From an uncultured Bacteroidales bacterium (lineage in GTDB: Bacteria > Bacteroidota > Bacteroidia > Bacteroidales > UBA11471), in the NCBI GenBank assembly GCA_947593515.1, contig CANQDQ010000013.1, positions 1 to 60,357 on the forward strand: 60,357 bases of DNA. Direction: 5' to 3'. The first letter of the stretch is position 1. Every line of letters starts with the position of its first letter. Below are positions 17,277 to 25,774 of the stretch, piece by piece. The notes beneath the pieces are model-generated. The model worked only from the letters and a program-made list of their open reading frames with translations, was not told where the DNA came from and ran no database searches. The translations under genes were made by a program, and so were the position numbers.

Positions 17277-18803
17277 TCAGAAGGTGAACCGGCGTATCAC
17301 TCCGCGCGATATTTCGTCGAGCAGAGCGTTTTGTCGGTCGTATCCGCCGAATACATATATATAGGGTACCGTTTTATTTTCGCTGCGAACAGCGCGGAAA
17401 TAGTCGGGTACATCGAGCATTCTCCATTCCGAAGAAATCGTCGTCGCGTTGGTTTCCGTTTCGACGAGAACCGATGCGAAAGCACGCGGCGTAAATCCGG
17501 CGCTTGTCAGCGACAGCGGCGTGCCTTGTGCCGCCCGCTCCCAATAACCTCCTATCGTGTTGGTGTAATAGAGGTCGTTGCGCGGTCCCGTCGCATCGCG
17601 TCCGCCTATGATGTAATAATAGACTTTGCGGTGGAACAGGTCTTCTGCCGGATCGTATTCGTCCTGATAGTAGGAAAAGAACAGGGCGCCTTCACGCGGC
17701 GTTATCGCTGCGCCCGTGCCGCCGGTTATACCTACGTCTGTAATGGCTGCCCAATGTTCTCCGTCGTAAGCCCAGATGCGGGAGCTGAATGAACTATCGG
17801 CAGTGCACCCTCCGAAGAAATAGATTTGCGAGGTGCCGTAGGAGGTGTCTTGTCGGGCTACCACTGCGCTGTATCCCGATACGGGGAAGGCTGCTTCTAT
17901 CGGCTCTCCGGCAGCGAATGCTCCCTCGCTGTAAGAGGCATGACGGTATTCGCCGTCGGTGCAGGTCAATCCCACAAGGGTATTTTCCCACATTCCTATC
18001 AACGCGGAGAATTTTATATCGGTTCGGGCAGTCCATGTTATTCCGTCCGATGAAACTGCCAACGTCATATTACCGGCATCATCGGGTTGTCCGCACAGCG
18101 CATACAGCGAGTCTGCCGACGCCGTTATCGAGGCTATCGACATCGTGTCGTTACACGGGGTGAATGTGCCGGTTGTCCATGCGGTTGTCGGCGTTTCCGC
18201 CGTTCCTATGTTGTAGTTCTCTGCATCGGCGGTGAAGCAGTAGATTTTGTTTCGGAACGATACTGTTTTTTGATAGAGGGGTGCGGCGAGTGTCGTCGGC
18301 AGCGAGTGCGTGCCCAGTGTAGTCCACACCAACGAGTCTGCCTGCACCTGATGCACGCGGACTTCGATTTGGTAATTCTGCGCCGTTATGCCGTCGGACG
18401 CCACTACGCGCATACGCACATCGTTATTGAAATCTATCGAGTCGTTGTCGTTTTCGAGGTAGTCGATGGTTTTCAACACTTTTGAGGTGTCTGATTTGTC
18501 GCGGACGGTTATTTCCACGCTCGACGGTGAAGAAAAGGTAATATCGGGTACCAACGCAGATATGTCGGTACCGTAAGGAAAGGAATCGGGATTGAAAATC
18601 CGACCTTCGACCAAATCTATCGTAAAGTAACGGTAAGGCAGATTCGGTAGAACGTTTATATCCGACGAAAACGCAAAAGTGCGTACCATCGTATTGGTGT
18701 AAGAGGCATAGATGCTTCCGACATCTTCGGTATGGCAGGAAAAAAGAGTGCCTGCCAATGCCCCGATAAGTATCGGCAATATGAGGTGTCCCGAGAGTTT
18801 CAT
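17277..18803 (-). CDS. DUF6242-like lipoprotein with kelch-like repeats
   Basis: 508 residues. The lipoprotein signal peptide has its lipobox at TLFSC (Cys23). The region to about 155 is an Ig-like/cadherin-like domain (SVEITVRDKSDTSKVLKTIDYL, AQNYQIEVRVHQ). The remainder has repeated W-, Y- and G-rich blades (IYCFTADAEN, DSLYALCG, QIYFFGGC, YYYIIGGRDATGPRNDLYY, YIYVFGGYDRQNAL) that look like a kelch beta-propeller. This fits Bacteroidales DUF6242 proteins. Surface or periplasmic; function unknown. A promoter box lies 35 bp upstream. Confidence 0.8.
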   Translation of the reverse strand: MKLSGHLILPILIGALAGTLFSCHTEDVGSIYASYTNTMVRTFAFSSDINVLPNLPYRYFTIDLVEGRIFNPDSFPYGTDISALVPDITFSSPSSVEITVRDKSDTSKVLKTIDYLENDNDSIDFNNDVRMRVVASDGITAQNYQIEVRVHQVQADSLVWTTLGTHSLPTTLAAPLYQKTVSFRNKIYCFTADAENYNIGTAETPTTAWTTGTFTPCNDTMSIASITASADSLYALCGQPDDAGNMTLAVSSDGITWTARTDIKFSALIGMWENTLVGLTCTDGEYRHASYSEGAFAAGEPIEAAFPVSGYSAVVARQDTSYGTSQIYFFGGCTADSSFSSRIWAYDGEHWAAITDVGITGGTGAAITPREGALFFSYYQDEYDPAEDLFHRKVYYYIIGGRDATGPRNDLYYTNTIGGYWERAAQGTPLSLTSAGFTPRAFASVLVETETNATTISSEWRMLDVPDYFRAVRSENKTVPYIYVFGGYDRQNALLDEISRGVIRRFTF

Positions 18804-18838
18804 GCCTATCGTAAGGTTTTTATCTTTATTTAAGAGTG

Positions 18839-18846
18839 CAAAAATA
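18839..18846 (-). promoter_or_regulatory. -7 box of the DUF6242 lipoprotein gene
   Basis: Minus-strand TATTTTTG, 35 bp before the ATG at 18803, in the AT-rich gap after ribD. Confidence 0.45.
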
Positions 18847-18897
18847 CAAAGAATTTCGGCTTTTTCCGATTCTTTGTCTCATAATTATAATAATTTA

Positions 18898-19977
18898 TCA
18901 ATAAAACGGCGTATTAAACGCTTGTTTACGTCGGATAAAACCGGAAATCCGATGTTCTCCGAACATTTGAACGAACTGCTTTTCAGCGTTCGAGAGTGTC
19001 GGAGCGGGAATGCCGGAATACAAATCGAGCGGAGCGGTCTCCACCCGCGCTTCGTCCCACAGCCCGGCGTCGATGAAGTGTTGCAGCGTGAACGCTCCGC
19101 CCTCGACCAAAAGGGTATCGACCCCTTCTTTATAGAGTCGGTCGAGTACTTGCGGCAGCAGAGGCGCGGCGCTGTCGGCGGCGAGGTATTTCACCGTGTC
19201 GGTCGGGTGTTCCGATTCGGAGGAGAATACGAGGGTAGGCAGCCCGTCGGTGAGTACACGGGCGTCGGCAGGTGTTATCGCGTGGCGCGCAAGTACGACC
19301 CGCAGCGGCGAGCGGCGTCCCGCCCAGTATCGCAGCGTGAGGGAGGGGTTGTCGCACCGTATCGTCCGCGCTCCGACCAGTATCGCATCGCTTCCCGCCC
19401 GCAGCCGGTGCGCCCATTGGCGGGTGAGTGCGTCGGAAAAGCATTGCGGCTTTTCCTCTTCGCAGCGGCACCGGTCGATGAATCCGTCGCGGCTTTGCGC
19501 CCATTTCAGAACGACGTAGGGGCGTTGCTGCGTGTGCGCCGTCATGAATGCGATGTTCAAGGCACGGCACTCCTCTTCGAGAACGCCGGTTTTTACTTCG
19601 ATGCCGGCGGATTGCAGCAGGGCGATGCCTCGTCCCGAAACTTCCGGAAAGGGGTCGCGGCACCCCACGACGACGCGCGGTATGCGGTTTTCGATAATCA
19701 GCCGGCTGCACGGGGGTGTCTTGCCGTAGTGCGAACAGGGTTCGAGCGACACGTAAAGCGTGGAGCGGGCGAGCAGCTCCCTGTCTGCCACCGAAGCAAT
19801 GGCATTGACTTCGGCGTGGGCGCCGCCGTATTGACGGTGGAAGCCTTCGCCGATGATGCGCCCGCCGCATACCACGACGGCGCCCACCATGGGGTTGGGC
19901 GACACCTGCCCGTAACCGGCTGCCGCTAATTGCAGGCATCGGCGCATATAGAGTTCGTCAGTCTGTTGTTCTGTCAT
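18898..19977 (-). CDS. ribD: bifunctional riboflavin deaminase/reductase
   Basis: 359 residues. The N-terminal cytidine-deaminase-like domain has the zinc motif HAEVNAI (about 74-80) and PCSHYGKTPPC (about 99-109). The C-terminal reductase domain starts at LKWAQSRDGFI and ends near AELWDEARVE. It catalyses the deamination and side-chain reduction steps of riboflavin synthesis. No other rib genes and no FMN riboswitch-like structure are seen upstream. The leader carries a small inverted repeat (CGACGA / TCGTCG at 19990-20007). It is divergent from prmC. Confidence 0.93.
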   Translation of the reverse strand: MTEQQTDELYMRRCLQLAAAGYGQVSPNPMVGAVVVCGGRIIGEGFHRQYGGAHAEVNAIASVADRELLARSTLYVSLEPCSHYGKTPPCSRLIIENRIPRVVVGCRDPFPEVSGRGIALLQSAGIEVKTGVLEEECRALNIAFMTAHTQQRPYVVLKWAQSRDGFIDRCRCEEEKPQCFSDALTRQWAHRLRAGSDAILVGARTIRCDNPSLTLRYWAGRRSPLRVVLARHAITPADARVLTDGLPTLVFSSESEHPTDTVKYLAADSAAPLLPQVLDRLYKEGVDTLLVEGGAFTLQHFIDAGLWDEARVETAPLDLYSGIPAPTLSNAEKQFVQMFGEHRISGFIRRKQAFNTPFY

Positions 19978-20015
19978 TTTCTTTATTTTCGACGAAAAGA
20001 ATCGTCGTTCAATAT

Positions 20016-20046
20016 TTGATACTCTCCCGGCATTGTATTACTTTTG
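20016..20046 (+). promoter_or_regulatory. promoter of prmC (near-leaderless)
   Basis: TTG at 20016-20018, a 20-bp spacer, then TACTTTTG at 20039-20046. The ATG of prmC follows only 4 bases after the box, so the transcript would begin at or next to the start codon. Confidence 0.65.
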
Positions 20047-20050
20047 TTCC

Positions 20051-20899
20051 ATGCAAGCAGCAACGGAACATATACGGAACGCTTTGCGCGGCAGATACAC
20101 TGCGAGCGAAATAAGCGCGCTTTCCCGTCTGATATGGGAGGCGGTGTGCGGCTATTCACCCGTCGATGCAATTTTGCACAAAGATACGGTTTTAGATGCA
20201 GACCGGCGAAAAAAAATCGATTTTATCGTCGAGCGGCTGCTGCAAAACGAGCCGATACAATATATTTTGGGGTATGCCGATTTCGACGGACTTTGTTTCG
20301 CCGTTACGCCGGTAGTGCTGATTCCCCGCCCCGAAACAGCCGAATTGGTCGCTCTTATCGGAAAAGATTTTGCCGGCTGTCCGCCGCATCGTCTGGCGGA
20401 CGTGGGCACGGGCAGCGGCTGCATCGCCGTGTCGCTGGCGCATCGTTTTCCTGCGTGCGAAGTCGAGGGGTGGGACATCTCGCCGGAGGCGCTGCGCGTG
20501 GCGGAGGCGAACAGCCGGCGCATCGGCACGAAAGTATCTTTCGTTCAAAGAGATATACTCGCCTATCGTCCGCAACCCGACGAGGCGGGACAGTACGACC
20601 TCATGGTGAGCAATCCGCCCTATATCGTGCCGTCGGAAAAGCGGGCGATGGAAAGCCGCGTTCTCGATTACGAGCCGCACCTCGCCCTGTTCGTCCCCGA
20701 AGACGACCCGCTGCGGTTTTATCGGGCGATAGCGCATACCGCACTGACGCTTCTTGCGCCGCGCGCGAAACTCTATTTTGAAATCAATCCCCTTTTTGCA
20801 CGGGAGTGTGTCGATATGCTGGCGCAGGCGGGCTATTCCGATGTCGCCCTGCATACCGACCTGTCCGGTCGCAACCGTTTCATTTCAGCCGTTCGATAA
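20051..20899 (+). CDS. prmC: peptide chain release factor N5-glutamine methyltransferase
   Basis: 282 residues from the ATG at 20051; a longer reading from 20033 would start within the promoter. The N-terminal helical domain (about 1-75) is followed by a SAM-dependent methyltransferase with DVGTGSGCIAVSLA (motif I) and the catalytic SNPPYI motif. It methylates the GGQ glutamine of release factors RF1 and RF2. It is followed 3 bp later by recX and then comF, an apparent three-gene operon. Confidence 0.94.
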   Translation: MQAATEHIRNALRGRYTASEISALSRLIWEAVCGYSPVDAILHKDTVLDADRRKKIDFIVERLLQNEPIQYILGYADFDGLCFAVTPVVLIPRPETAELVALIGKDFAGCPPHRLADVGTGSGCIAVSLAHRFPACEVEGWDISPEALRVAEANSRRIGTKVSFVQRDILAYRPQPDEAGQYDLMVSNPPYIVPSEKRAMESRVLDYEPHLALFVPEDDPLRFYRAIAHTALTLLAPRAKLYFEINPLFARECVDMLAQAGYSDVALHTDLSGRNRFISAVR

Positions 20900-20902
20900 C
20901 CG

Positions 20903-21379
20903 ATGAAAAAAGAACTTTCACCCGAAGAAGCCCTGTTTCGTGCCGCTGCTCTCTGCTCCACCGGCGAGAGGTGCCGGCACGACATTTCCGAAAAGCTGGC
21001 GCAGTGGGGCGTTGCGCCTGCCGCTGCCACGAAAATCGTGAAGCATCTGGTCGAGGAGGGGTATATCGATGAGGCGCGATATTGCCGCAGCTTCGTCAAT
21101 GACAAATGGCGATTCGACCGCTGGGGACGGGTAAAAATGCGTTATGCCTTGAAACAGAAAGGATTGCCGGACGTGTCGATACAATCCGCTCTCGACACCA
21201 TCGACGAGAGCGAATATCGGGACTGTTTGCGCGAACTGTTGGATAAAAAACGGGTGTCGCTCGCCGGCGATGAACGCGAAATTCGCGCCAAACTGCTGCG
21301 CTTTGCCGCCTCGCGCGGCTTTGAGCCGGCAGTCATCTTTGCTGTAATGGGAACCGAAACGCCGGAGGATTTATGGTGA
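20903..21379 (+). CDS. recX: RecX family regulatory protein
   Basis: 158 residues made of three-helix RecX repeats (EKLAQWGVAPAAATKIVKHLVEEGYIDEARYCRSFVNDKW, KMRYALKQKGLPDVSIQSAL). RecX binds RecA filaments and restrains recombination. recA itself is not nearby. The gene begins 3 bp after prmC and its stop overlaps the comF start. Confidence 0.9.
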   Translation: MKKELSPEEALFRAAALCSTGERCRHDISEKLAQWGVAPAAATKIVKHLVEEGYIDEARYCRSFVNDKWRFDRWGRVKMRYALKQKGLPDVSIQSALDTIDESEYRDCLRELLDKKRVSLAGDEREIRAKLLRFAASRGFEPAVIFAVMGTETPEDLW

Positions 21380-22056
21380 TGAATGCACTGCTCGACCTGT
21401 TCTATCCGCGCCTGTGCGTCGTGTGCGGAAGCCGTCTGCACGAGGGCGAACAGCACCTGTGCCTGCATTGCCTGCAACACTTGCCGCGCACGCAATATCA
21501 TCGCGAAGAAAGCCAACCGATGGAACAGCTCTTTCGCGGCAAGACGGAGGCCGCTTTTGCCGTCGCCTTTTTCACCACGTCGCCCCGTTCGGAATATCGT
21601 AACGTGCTGCATTACATCAAATATCACGACGGGAAAGAGTGCGCCCGCTACCTCGGCCGCCTCTATGCCGAAGAGTTGTCGGCGAGCGGACTTTTGCAGG
21701 AAATCGACCTGCTTATTCCCGTGCCGTTGCACCGCAGCCGGCTGCGCCGGCGCGGCTACAACCAGAGTGAATGGATAGCGCGCGGCATCGCCGACGCAAC
21801 CGGCATTCCCGTCGATACAACCTCGTTGCTGCGGCAGAAAGCCAACCCCTCGCAGACACGCCTGACTCTTTACGAACGTTGGCTCAACACCCGAAGCATT
21901 TTTGCCTTGCGGGAGGGGTGCGATTTGCAGGGTCGCAGCCTCTTGCTCGTCGATGACATCGTAACCACCGGCGCCACGCTGCTCGCCTGCGCCGAAACTT
22001 TGCAGGCTGCCGCACCGGAGAAAATAGCATTCCTTACCCTCTCGATTGCACGATAA
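21379..22056 (+). CDS. comF: ComF family phosphoribosyltransferase-like protein
   Basis: 225 residues from the ATG that overlaps the recX stop (TGATG); an alternative ATG lies at 21373. The N-terminal zinc-finger-like cysteine pairs are CVVCG and CLHCL. The PRTase domain carries LIPVPLHRSRLRRRGYNQSE and the PRPP loop LLLVDDIVTTGATL. ComF proteins assist natural transformation by handling incoming single-stranded DNA; dprA, another transformation gene, is 6 kb away. Confidence 0.9.
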   Translation: MNALLDLFYPRLCVVCGSRLHEGEQHLCLHCLQHLPRTQYHREESQPMEQLFRGKTEAAFAVAFFTTSPRSEYRNVLHYIKYHDGKECARYLGRLYAEELSASGLLQEIDLLIPVPLHRSRLRRRGYNQSEWIARGIADATGIPVDTTSLLRQKANPSQTRLTLYERWLNTRSIFALREGCDLQGRSLLLVDDIVTTGATLLACAETLQAAAPEKIAFLTLSIAR

Positions 22057-22103
22057 ATAAACGATTTTTTGCAATTTTTCTTCCGAAATATCATTCTTTT
22101 CGT

Positions 22104-22111
22104 TACCTTTG
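22104..22111 (+). promoter_or_regulatory. -7 box of the pyrE operon
   Basis: TACCTTTG, 43 bp before the pyrE ATG. No TTTG element stands at the usual distance. Confidence 0.5.
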
Positions 22112-22154
22112 TTCTCCAATCCATGAAACATTAAATCGTAAACAACAAGAAGCT

Positions 22155-22793
22155 ATGAAAACCTTAGAGCGCTTAGTCGCTGAGAAATTATTGAAAATCA
22201 GTGCCGTAAAATTGCAGCCGGCAATCCCTTTCACATGGGCGTCGGGCTGGAAATCGCCGATTTATACCGATAACCGCAAAACTCTTTCGTACCCCGCCAT
22301 ACGCAGTTTTATCAAAATAGAACTGTGCCGCCTTATTATGGAAAACTTCGAGAACATCGACGTCATAGCCGGCGTGGCTACCGGCGCCATTGCACAGGGT
22401 GCGTTGATAGCCGAACAGCTGGGACTTCCGTACGTCTATGTGCGTTCCGCGCCCAAAGATCACGGACTCGAAAATCTGATCGAGGGCAATCTCATTCCCG
22501 GACAGCGCGTCGTCGTGGTCGAAGACCTCATTTCGACGGGCGGCAGCAGCCTGAAAGCCGTAGAAGCCGTACGCAATGCCGGTTGCGAAGTGGTGGGTAT
22601 GGCTGCCATTTTCTCTTACCGTTTCCCGATAGCGGAAGAACACTTCAAGGAGGCGAAAGTGAATCTCGTAACGCTCAGCCACTACGAAGCCGTGCTCGAA
22701 GCTGCGTTGAAAACCGGCTACATTACCGACAACGACCTCGAAACGCTGAAAGAGTGGCGCAAGAATCCGGCAATGTGGAATCCGACTAAATAA
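22155..22793 (+). CDS. pyrE: orotate phosphoribosyltransferase
   Basis: 212 residues; makes OMP from orotate and PRPP in pyrimidine synthesis. Motifs include ASGWKSPIYTDNRKTLSYP, RSAPKDHGLENLIEG and the PRPP-binding loop VVVVEDLISTGGSSLKAV. Length is normal. It is first in the pyrE-SRPBCC-argH run that recurs in Bacteroidota. Confidence 0.95.
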   Translation: MKTLERLVAEKLLKISAVKLQPAIPFTWASGWKSPIYTDNRKTLSYPAIRSFIKIELCRLIMENFENIDVIAGVATGAIAQGALIAEQLGLPYVYVRSAPKDHGLENLIEGNLIPGQRVVVVEDLISTGGSSLKAVEAVRNAGCEVVGMAAIFSYRFPIAEEHFKEAKVNLVTLSHYEAVLEAALKTGYITDNDLETLKEWRKNPAMWNPTK

Positions 22794-22817
22794 TGACCTA
22801 AACAACCCCTACAAGAA

Positions 22818-23228
22818 ATGACATCTTTTGAAAGCCCAGTAAAAACCATTCCGGCGGGAGTCTCTGCCGTTTTTGCGAAACTCTCCGATCTCTCCAATCT
22901 CAATTCTTTGAAAGACAGATTGCCCGACGACAAAATACAGAAATTTTATTGCGATCGCGACAACTGCCGTTTTTCGGTGGGTTCGATGGGACAGATTGCC
23001 ATTCGGGTGGTTGAACGCGAGCCGGAGAAAACTGTCAAATTCGAGTCGGTCGAATCGCCGATTCCTTTCACGGCGTGGGTGCAGCTGCTCCCCACACCGG
23101 AAGGCAATACGGCAATGAAACTGACCCTGCGGGCGGAGTTGAATCCGTTTATCAAAGGTATGGTGTCGAAGCCCATACAGGAGGGTGTCAATAAAATTGC
23201 CGAGACGATAGCGTTTATTCCTTTTTAA
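22818..23228 (+). CDS. SRPBCC family protein
   Basis: 136 residues with the START/polyketide-cyclase-like pattern: an N-terminal SPVKTIPAGVSAVFAKLSDLSN, central beta-strands (CRFSVGSMGQIAIRVVEREPEKTVKFES) and the long C-terminal helix MVSKPIQEGVNKIAETIAFIPF. These domains bind hydrophobic ligands; the ligand is unknown. It is conserved between pyrE and argH, with gaps of 24 and 9 bp. Confidence 0.85.
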   Translation: MTSFESPVKTIPAGVSAVFAKLSDLSNLNSLKDRLPDDKIQKFYCDRDNCRFSVGSMGQIAIRVVEREPEKTVKFESVESPIPFTAWVQLLPTPEGNTAMKLTLRAELNPFIKGMVSKPIQEGVNKIAETIAFIPF

Positions 23229-23237
23229 TTGAAAAAT

Positions 23238-24581
23238 ATGGCGCAGAAACTTTGGGAAAAAAGTGTGCAGGTCGATGCCGGCGTGGAGCGTTTTACAGTG
23301 GGTCGCGACCGTGAGATGGATCTCTATCTCGCACCTTACGACATACTCGGCTCGATGGCGCACATCACGATGCTCGAAAGTATCGGGCTGTTGACCAAAG
23401 AGGAACTGGCATCGCTCTTGCGCGAGCTGCGCGCTATATATGAAATAGCCGAGCGGGGCGACTTCGTCATCGAGGAAGGGGTGGAGGACGTCCATTCGCA
23501 AGTGGAACTGATGCTGACGCGCCGGCTGGGCGACGTCGGGAAAAAAATACATAGCGGACGCAGCCGCAACGATCAGGTGCTGGTCGACCTCAAACTCTTT
23601 ATCCGCGCTGCGCTGCAACGTATCGTGAAATCGGTGCACGCGCTTTTCGGTACGCTTATCGCCCAAAGCGAAAAATACAAAGCGGTCTTGATGCCGGGAT
23701 ATACCCACCTGCAAGTGGCGATGCCGTCGTCGTTCGGACTGTGGTTCGGGGCGTATGCCGAAAGCCTTGTCGATGACCTTACTGTGCTGCAAGCCGCTTA
23801 CCGGGTGTGCAACCGCAACCCGCTGGGATCGGCGGCGGGCTACGGCTCGTCGTTCCCGTTAGACCGTGCCATGACGACACGTCTGTTGGGATTCGACTCG
23901 ATGAATTACAACGTGGTGTATGCGCAGATGGGACGGGGAAAGACGGAACGCATCGTTGCCGCTGCGCTGGCTTCGGTGGCGGCTACGCTGTCGAAACTGG
24001 CGTTCGACGCCTGTCTGTTCAATTCGCAGAATTTCGGATTCATCAAGCTGCCCGATGTCTATACTACGGGGTCGAGCATCATGCCGCACAAGAAAAATCC
24101 CGACGTATTTGAGCTTACCCGTGCCAAGTGCAACAAGATACAGGCACTTCCCTATCAAATCACGCTCATTGCCAACAACTTGCCGTCGGGCTATTTCCGC
24201 GACCTGCAAATCATCAAAGAGGTGTTCCTGCCGGCGTTCGACGAACTCGATGACTGCCTGCATATGGTCGAACAGATGATGCGGGGCATCGCCGTAAACG
24301 AACATATCCTCGATGACAAACGCTACGACCCGATATTTAGCGTCGAAGAGGTGAACCGTCTGACCCTTGCGGGTGTTCCTTTCAGAGACGCCTATAAACA
24401 GGTGGGACTGCGCATCGAGGCGGGCGATTTCGTGCCCGACAAGAAAATATGCCACACTCACGAAGGGAGCATCGGCAATCTCTGCAATCGCGAAATCGAG
24501 GCGATGGAAAACGAGTGCATCGGAAGTTTCGATTTCGGGAAAGTGCAGGCGGCGTTCGATGTGCTGCTGGGGCGTCGGTAA
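23238..24581 (+). CDS. argH: argininosuccinate lyase
   Basis: 447 residues; splits argininosuccinate into arginine and fumarate in the last step of arginine synthesis. Motifs include EDVHSQVE, HSGRSRNDQV, GYTHLQVAMP and the fumarase/aspartase signature GSSIMPHKKNPDVFE near residue 280. The ATG at 23238 is chosen over a TTG nine bases earlier. Confidence 0.95.
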   Translation: MAQKLWEKSVQVDAGVERFTVGRDREMDLYLAPYDILGSMAHITMLESIGLLTKEELASLLRELRAIYEIAERGDFVIEEGVEDVHSQVELMLTRRLGDVGKKIHSGRSRNDQVLVDLKLFIRAALQRIVKSVHALFGTLIAQSEKYKAVLMPGYTHLQVAMPSSFGLWFGAYAESLVDDLTVLQAAYRVCNRNPLGSAAGYGSSFPLDRAMTTRLLGFDSMNYNVVYAQMGRGKTERIVAAALASVAATLSKLAFDACLFNSQNFGFIKLPDVYTTGSSIMPHKKNPDVFELTRAKCNKIQALPYQITLIANNLPSGYFRDLQIIKEVFLPAFDELDDCLHMVEQMMRGIAVNEHILDDKRYDPIFSVEEVNRLTLAGVPFRDAYKQVGLRIEAGDFVPDKKICHTHEGSIGNLCNREIEAMENECIGSFDFGKVQAAFDVLLGRR

Positions 24582-24594
24582 ATCCGTATCTTCA

Positions 24595-25074
24595 ATGAAA
24601 CAAATTCTGTTTTTTTTGTGTGCTTTGTTGTCGTGCGCGCTTGCCGGCTGCGACAATTACGACGAGGAGCGCATACCCCTGCGCAACGTCCATATCGAGA
24701 TAAATACGGCGGAATGGAGCGTTTACGGCGTACACGGGTATATGGAATGGAATAGATTTATCCGGAACGCCGTGCCGCAAGGATTTCCGTGGCGTTCCAA
24801 CGAATATTCGGGATTCGGCGGCGTGCTGCTCGTGTGCGGACTCGAAGACCAACGGTTGGCTTACGACCTCGCCTGCCCCGTCGAGTGCCAGAGCAATGTG
24901 CGCGTTCATGTAGATGAGGCACAGGGCATTGCCGTGTGCAATCTTTGCGGCTCTACCTACGACGTGTTCAACGGCTACGGACAGCCCCTCTCTGGTGCAG
25001 CCAAAGACGCGAAATACGGATTGACTTCCTATCGGGTGATACCTTCCGCCATCGGTTACGTCATTACCCGTTGA
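24595..25074 (+). CDS. Rieske-like lipoprotein with four-cysteine site
   Basis: 159 residues. The lipoprotein signal has its lipobox LAGC at Cys19. The remainder is laid out like a small Rieske domain (GGVLLVCGL, YDLACPVEC, GIAVCNLCGSTYDVFNGYGQPLSGAAK, LTSYRV). The usual Cys-X-His pairs are replaced by cysteines at 94, 98, 115 and 118, so a four-Cys metal site (iron or zinc) is likelier than a true Rieske cluster. It starts 13 bp after argH. The partner is unknown; a periplasm-facing redox or metal role is inferred. Confidence 0.75.
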   Translation: MKQILFFLCALLSCALAGCDNYDEERIPLRNVHIEINTAEWSVYGVHGYMEWNRFIRNAVPQGFPWRSNEYSGFGGVLLVCGLEDQRLAYDLACPVECQSNVRVHVDEAQGIAVCNLCGSTYDVFNGYGQPLSGAAKDAKYGLTSYRVIPSAIGYVITR

Positions 25075-25095
25075 GTATAATAACTGCTCCAAAGC

Positions 25096-25128
25096 ATAAA
25101 AAAGACAGCTTTCGGTAAAGAAGGCTGT
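25096..25128 (-). terminator. terminator between the lipoprotein and lrp genes
   Basis: A 9-bp stem (25105-25113 with 25120-25128, one G-T pair) and a 6-nt loop, with an A-run at 25098-25103 that reads as a T-tract on the minus strand. It mainly serves the lrp gene and sits between convergent genes. Confidence 0.65.
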
Positions 25129-25133
25129 TGTAG

Positions 25134-25652
25134 TTACGAAATATCCGGAACGGTGTCGGTATCGTCGGGCATGTCGTCGTCGGTGTTGAAAAGGTTTTCG
25201 ATGGGCAGCTGCCGGCGGAACGCCTCTTTGAAAGAGATAATCGACTCGGTGCGCGCCAGCCCCAGCGGTTGCAGTTTGGAGTGAATGATTTGCAGCAGGT
25301 GGCGGTTGTTGCGGGCGTAGATTTTCAGGAACATATCGTATTTTCCTGTCGTGTAGTGGCACTCGACCACTTCGGGAATTTGTTTCAGTTTCTCGATGAC
25401 TTCTTGAAATTGTCCGGGCGATTGAAGAAAAACACCGATATAGGCGCAGGTTTCAAATCCGATACGGTTGGAGTCGAGCGTAAATTCCGATCCTTTGATG
25501 ATTCCCAAATTTACTAATTTCTGTACTCGTTGATGAATGGCTGCTCCCGATACGTTGCATTCGCGCGCCACTTCCAAAAAGGGAATACGGGCGTTTGACG
25601 CAATCATTTTCAGGATTTTGTAGTCAAGGTTGTCCAATTGATGATGTCCCAT
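25134..25652 (-). CDS. Lrp/AsnC family transcriptional regulator
   Basis: 172 residues from the ATG at 25652; upstream in-frame codons would run through the divergent promoter. The N-terminal winged HTH (LDNLDYKILKMIASNARIPFLEVARECNVSGAAIHQRVQKL) is followed by the RAM/AsnC ligand-binding domain (ETCAYIGVFLQSPGQF, VVECHYTTGKYDMFLKIYARN). The C-terminal tail is acidic (DTDDDMPDDTDTVPD). It probably senses an amino acid. It is divergent from the GNAT gene. Confidence 0.92.
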   Translation of the reverse strand: MGHHQLDNLDYKILKMIASNARIPFLEVARECNVSGAAIHQRVQKLVNLGIIKGSEFTLDSNRIGFETCAYIGVFLQSPGQFQEVIEKLKQIPEVVECHYTTGKYDMFLKIYARNNRHLLQIIHSKLQPLGLARTESIISFKEAFRRQLPIENLFNTDDDMPDDTDTVPDIS

Positions 25653-25682
25653 AGCTGTGTTTATATGTGGTAAAGATTTACA

Positions 25683-25690
25683 CAAAGATA
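25683..25690 (-). promoter_or_regulatory. -7 box of the lrp-type gene
   Basis: Minus-strand TATCTTTG, 30 bp before the ATG at 25652. Confidence 0.5.
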
Positions 25691-25742
25691 GGAATAAATT
25701 GTATATTTGGACGAATTTACGGGTAAAAAATAGCAAAAATGT

Positions 25743-25750
25743 TATTTTTG
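25743..25750 (+). promoter_or_regulatory. -7 box of the GNAT gene
   Basis: TATTTTTG, 24 bp before the ATG. A second perfect box, TATATTTG, stands at 25702-25709 and could also serve. Confidence 0.45.
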
Positions 25751-25774
25751 CCCTGATAATTAAGCAGAAAGAAA

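Noticed and set aside
19978..20038. FMN riboswitch upstream of ribD
   Set aside because: The gap is under 75 bp and contains only a small inverted repeat, far too short for the FMN aptamer.
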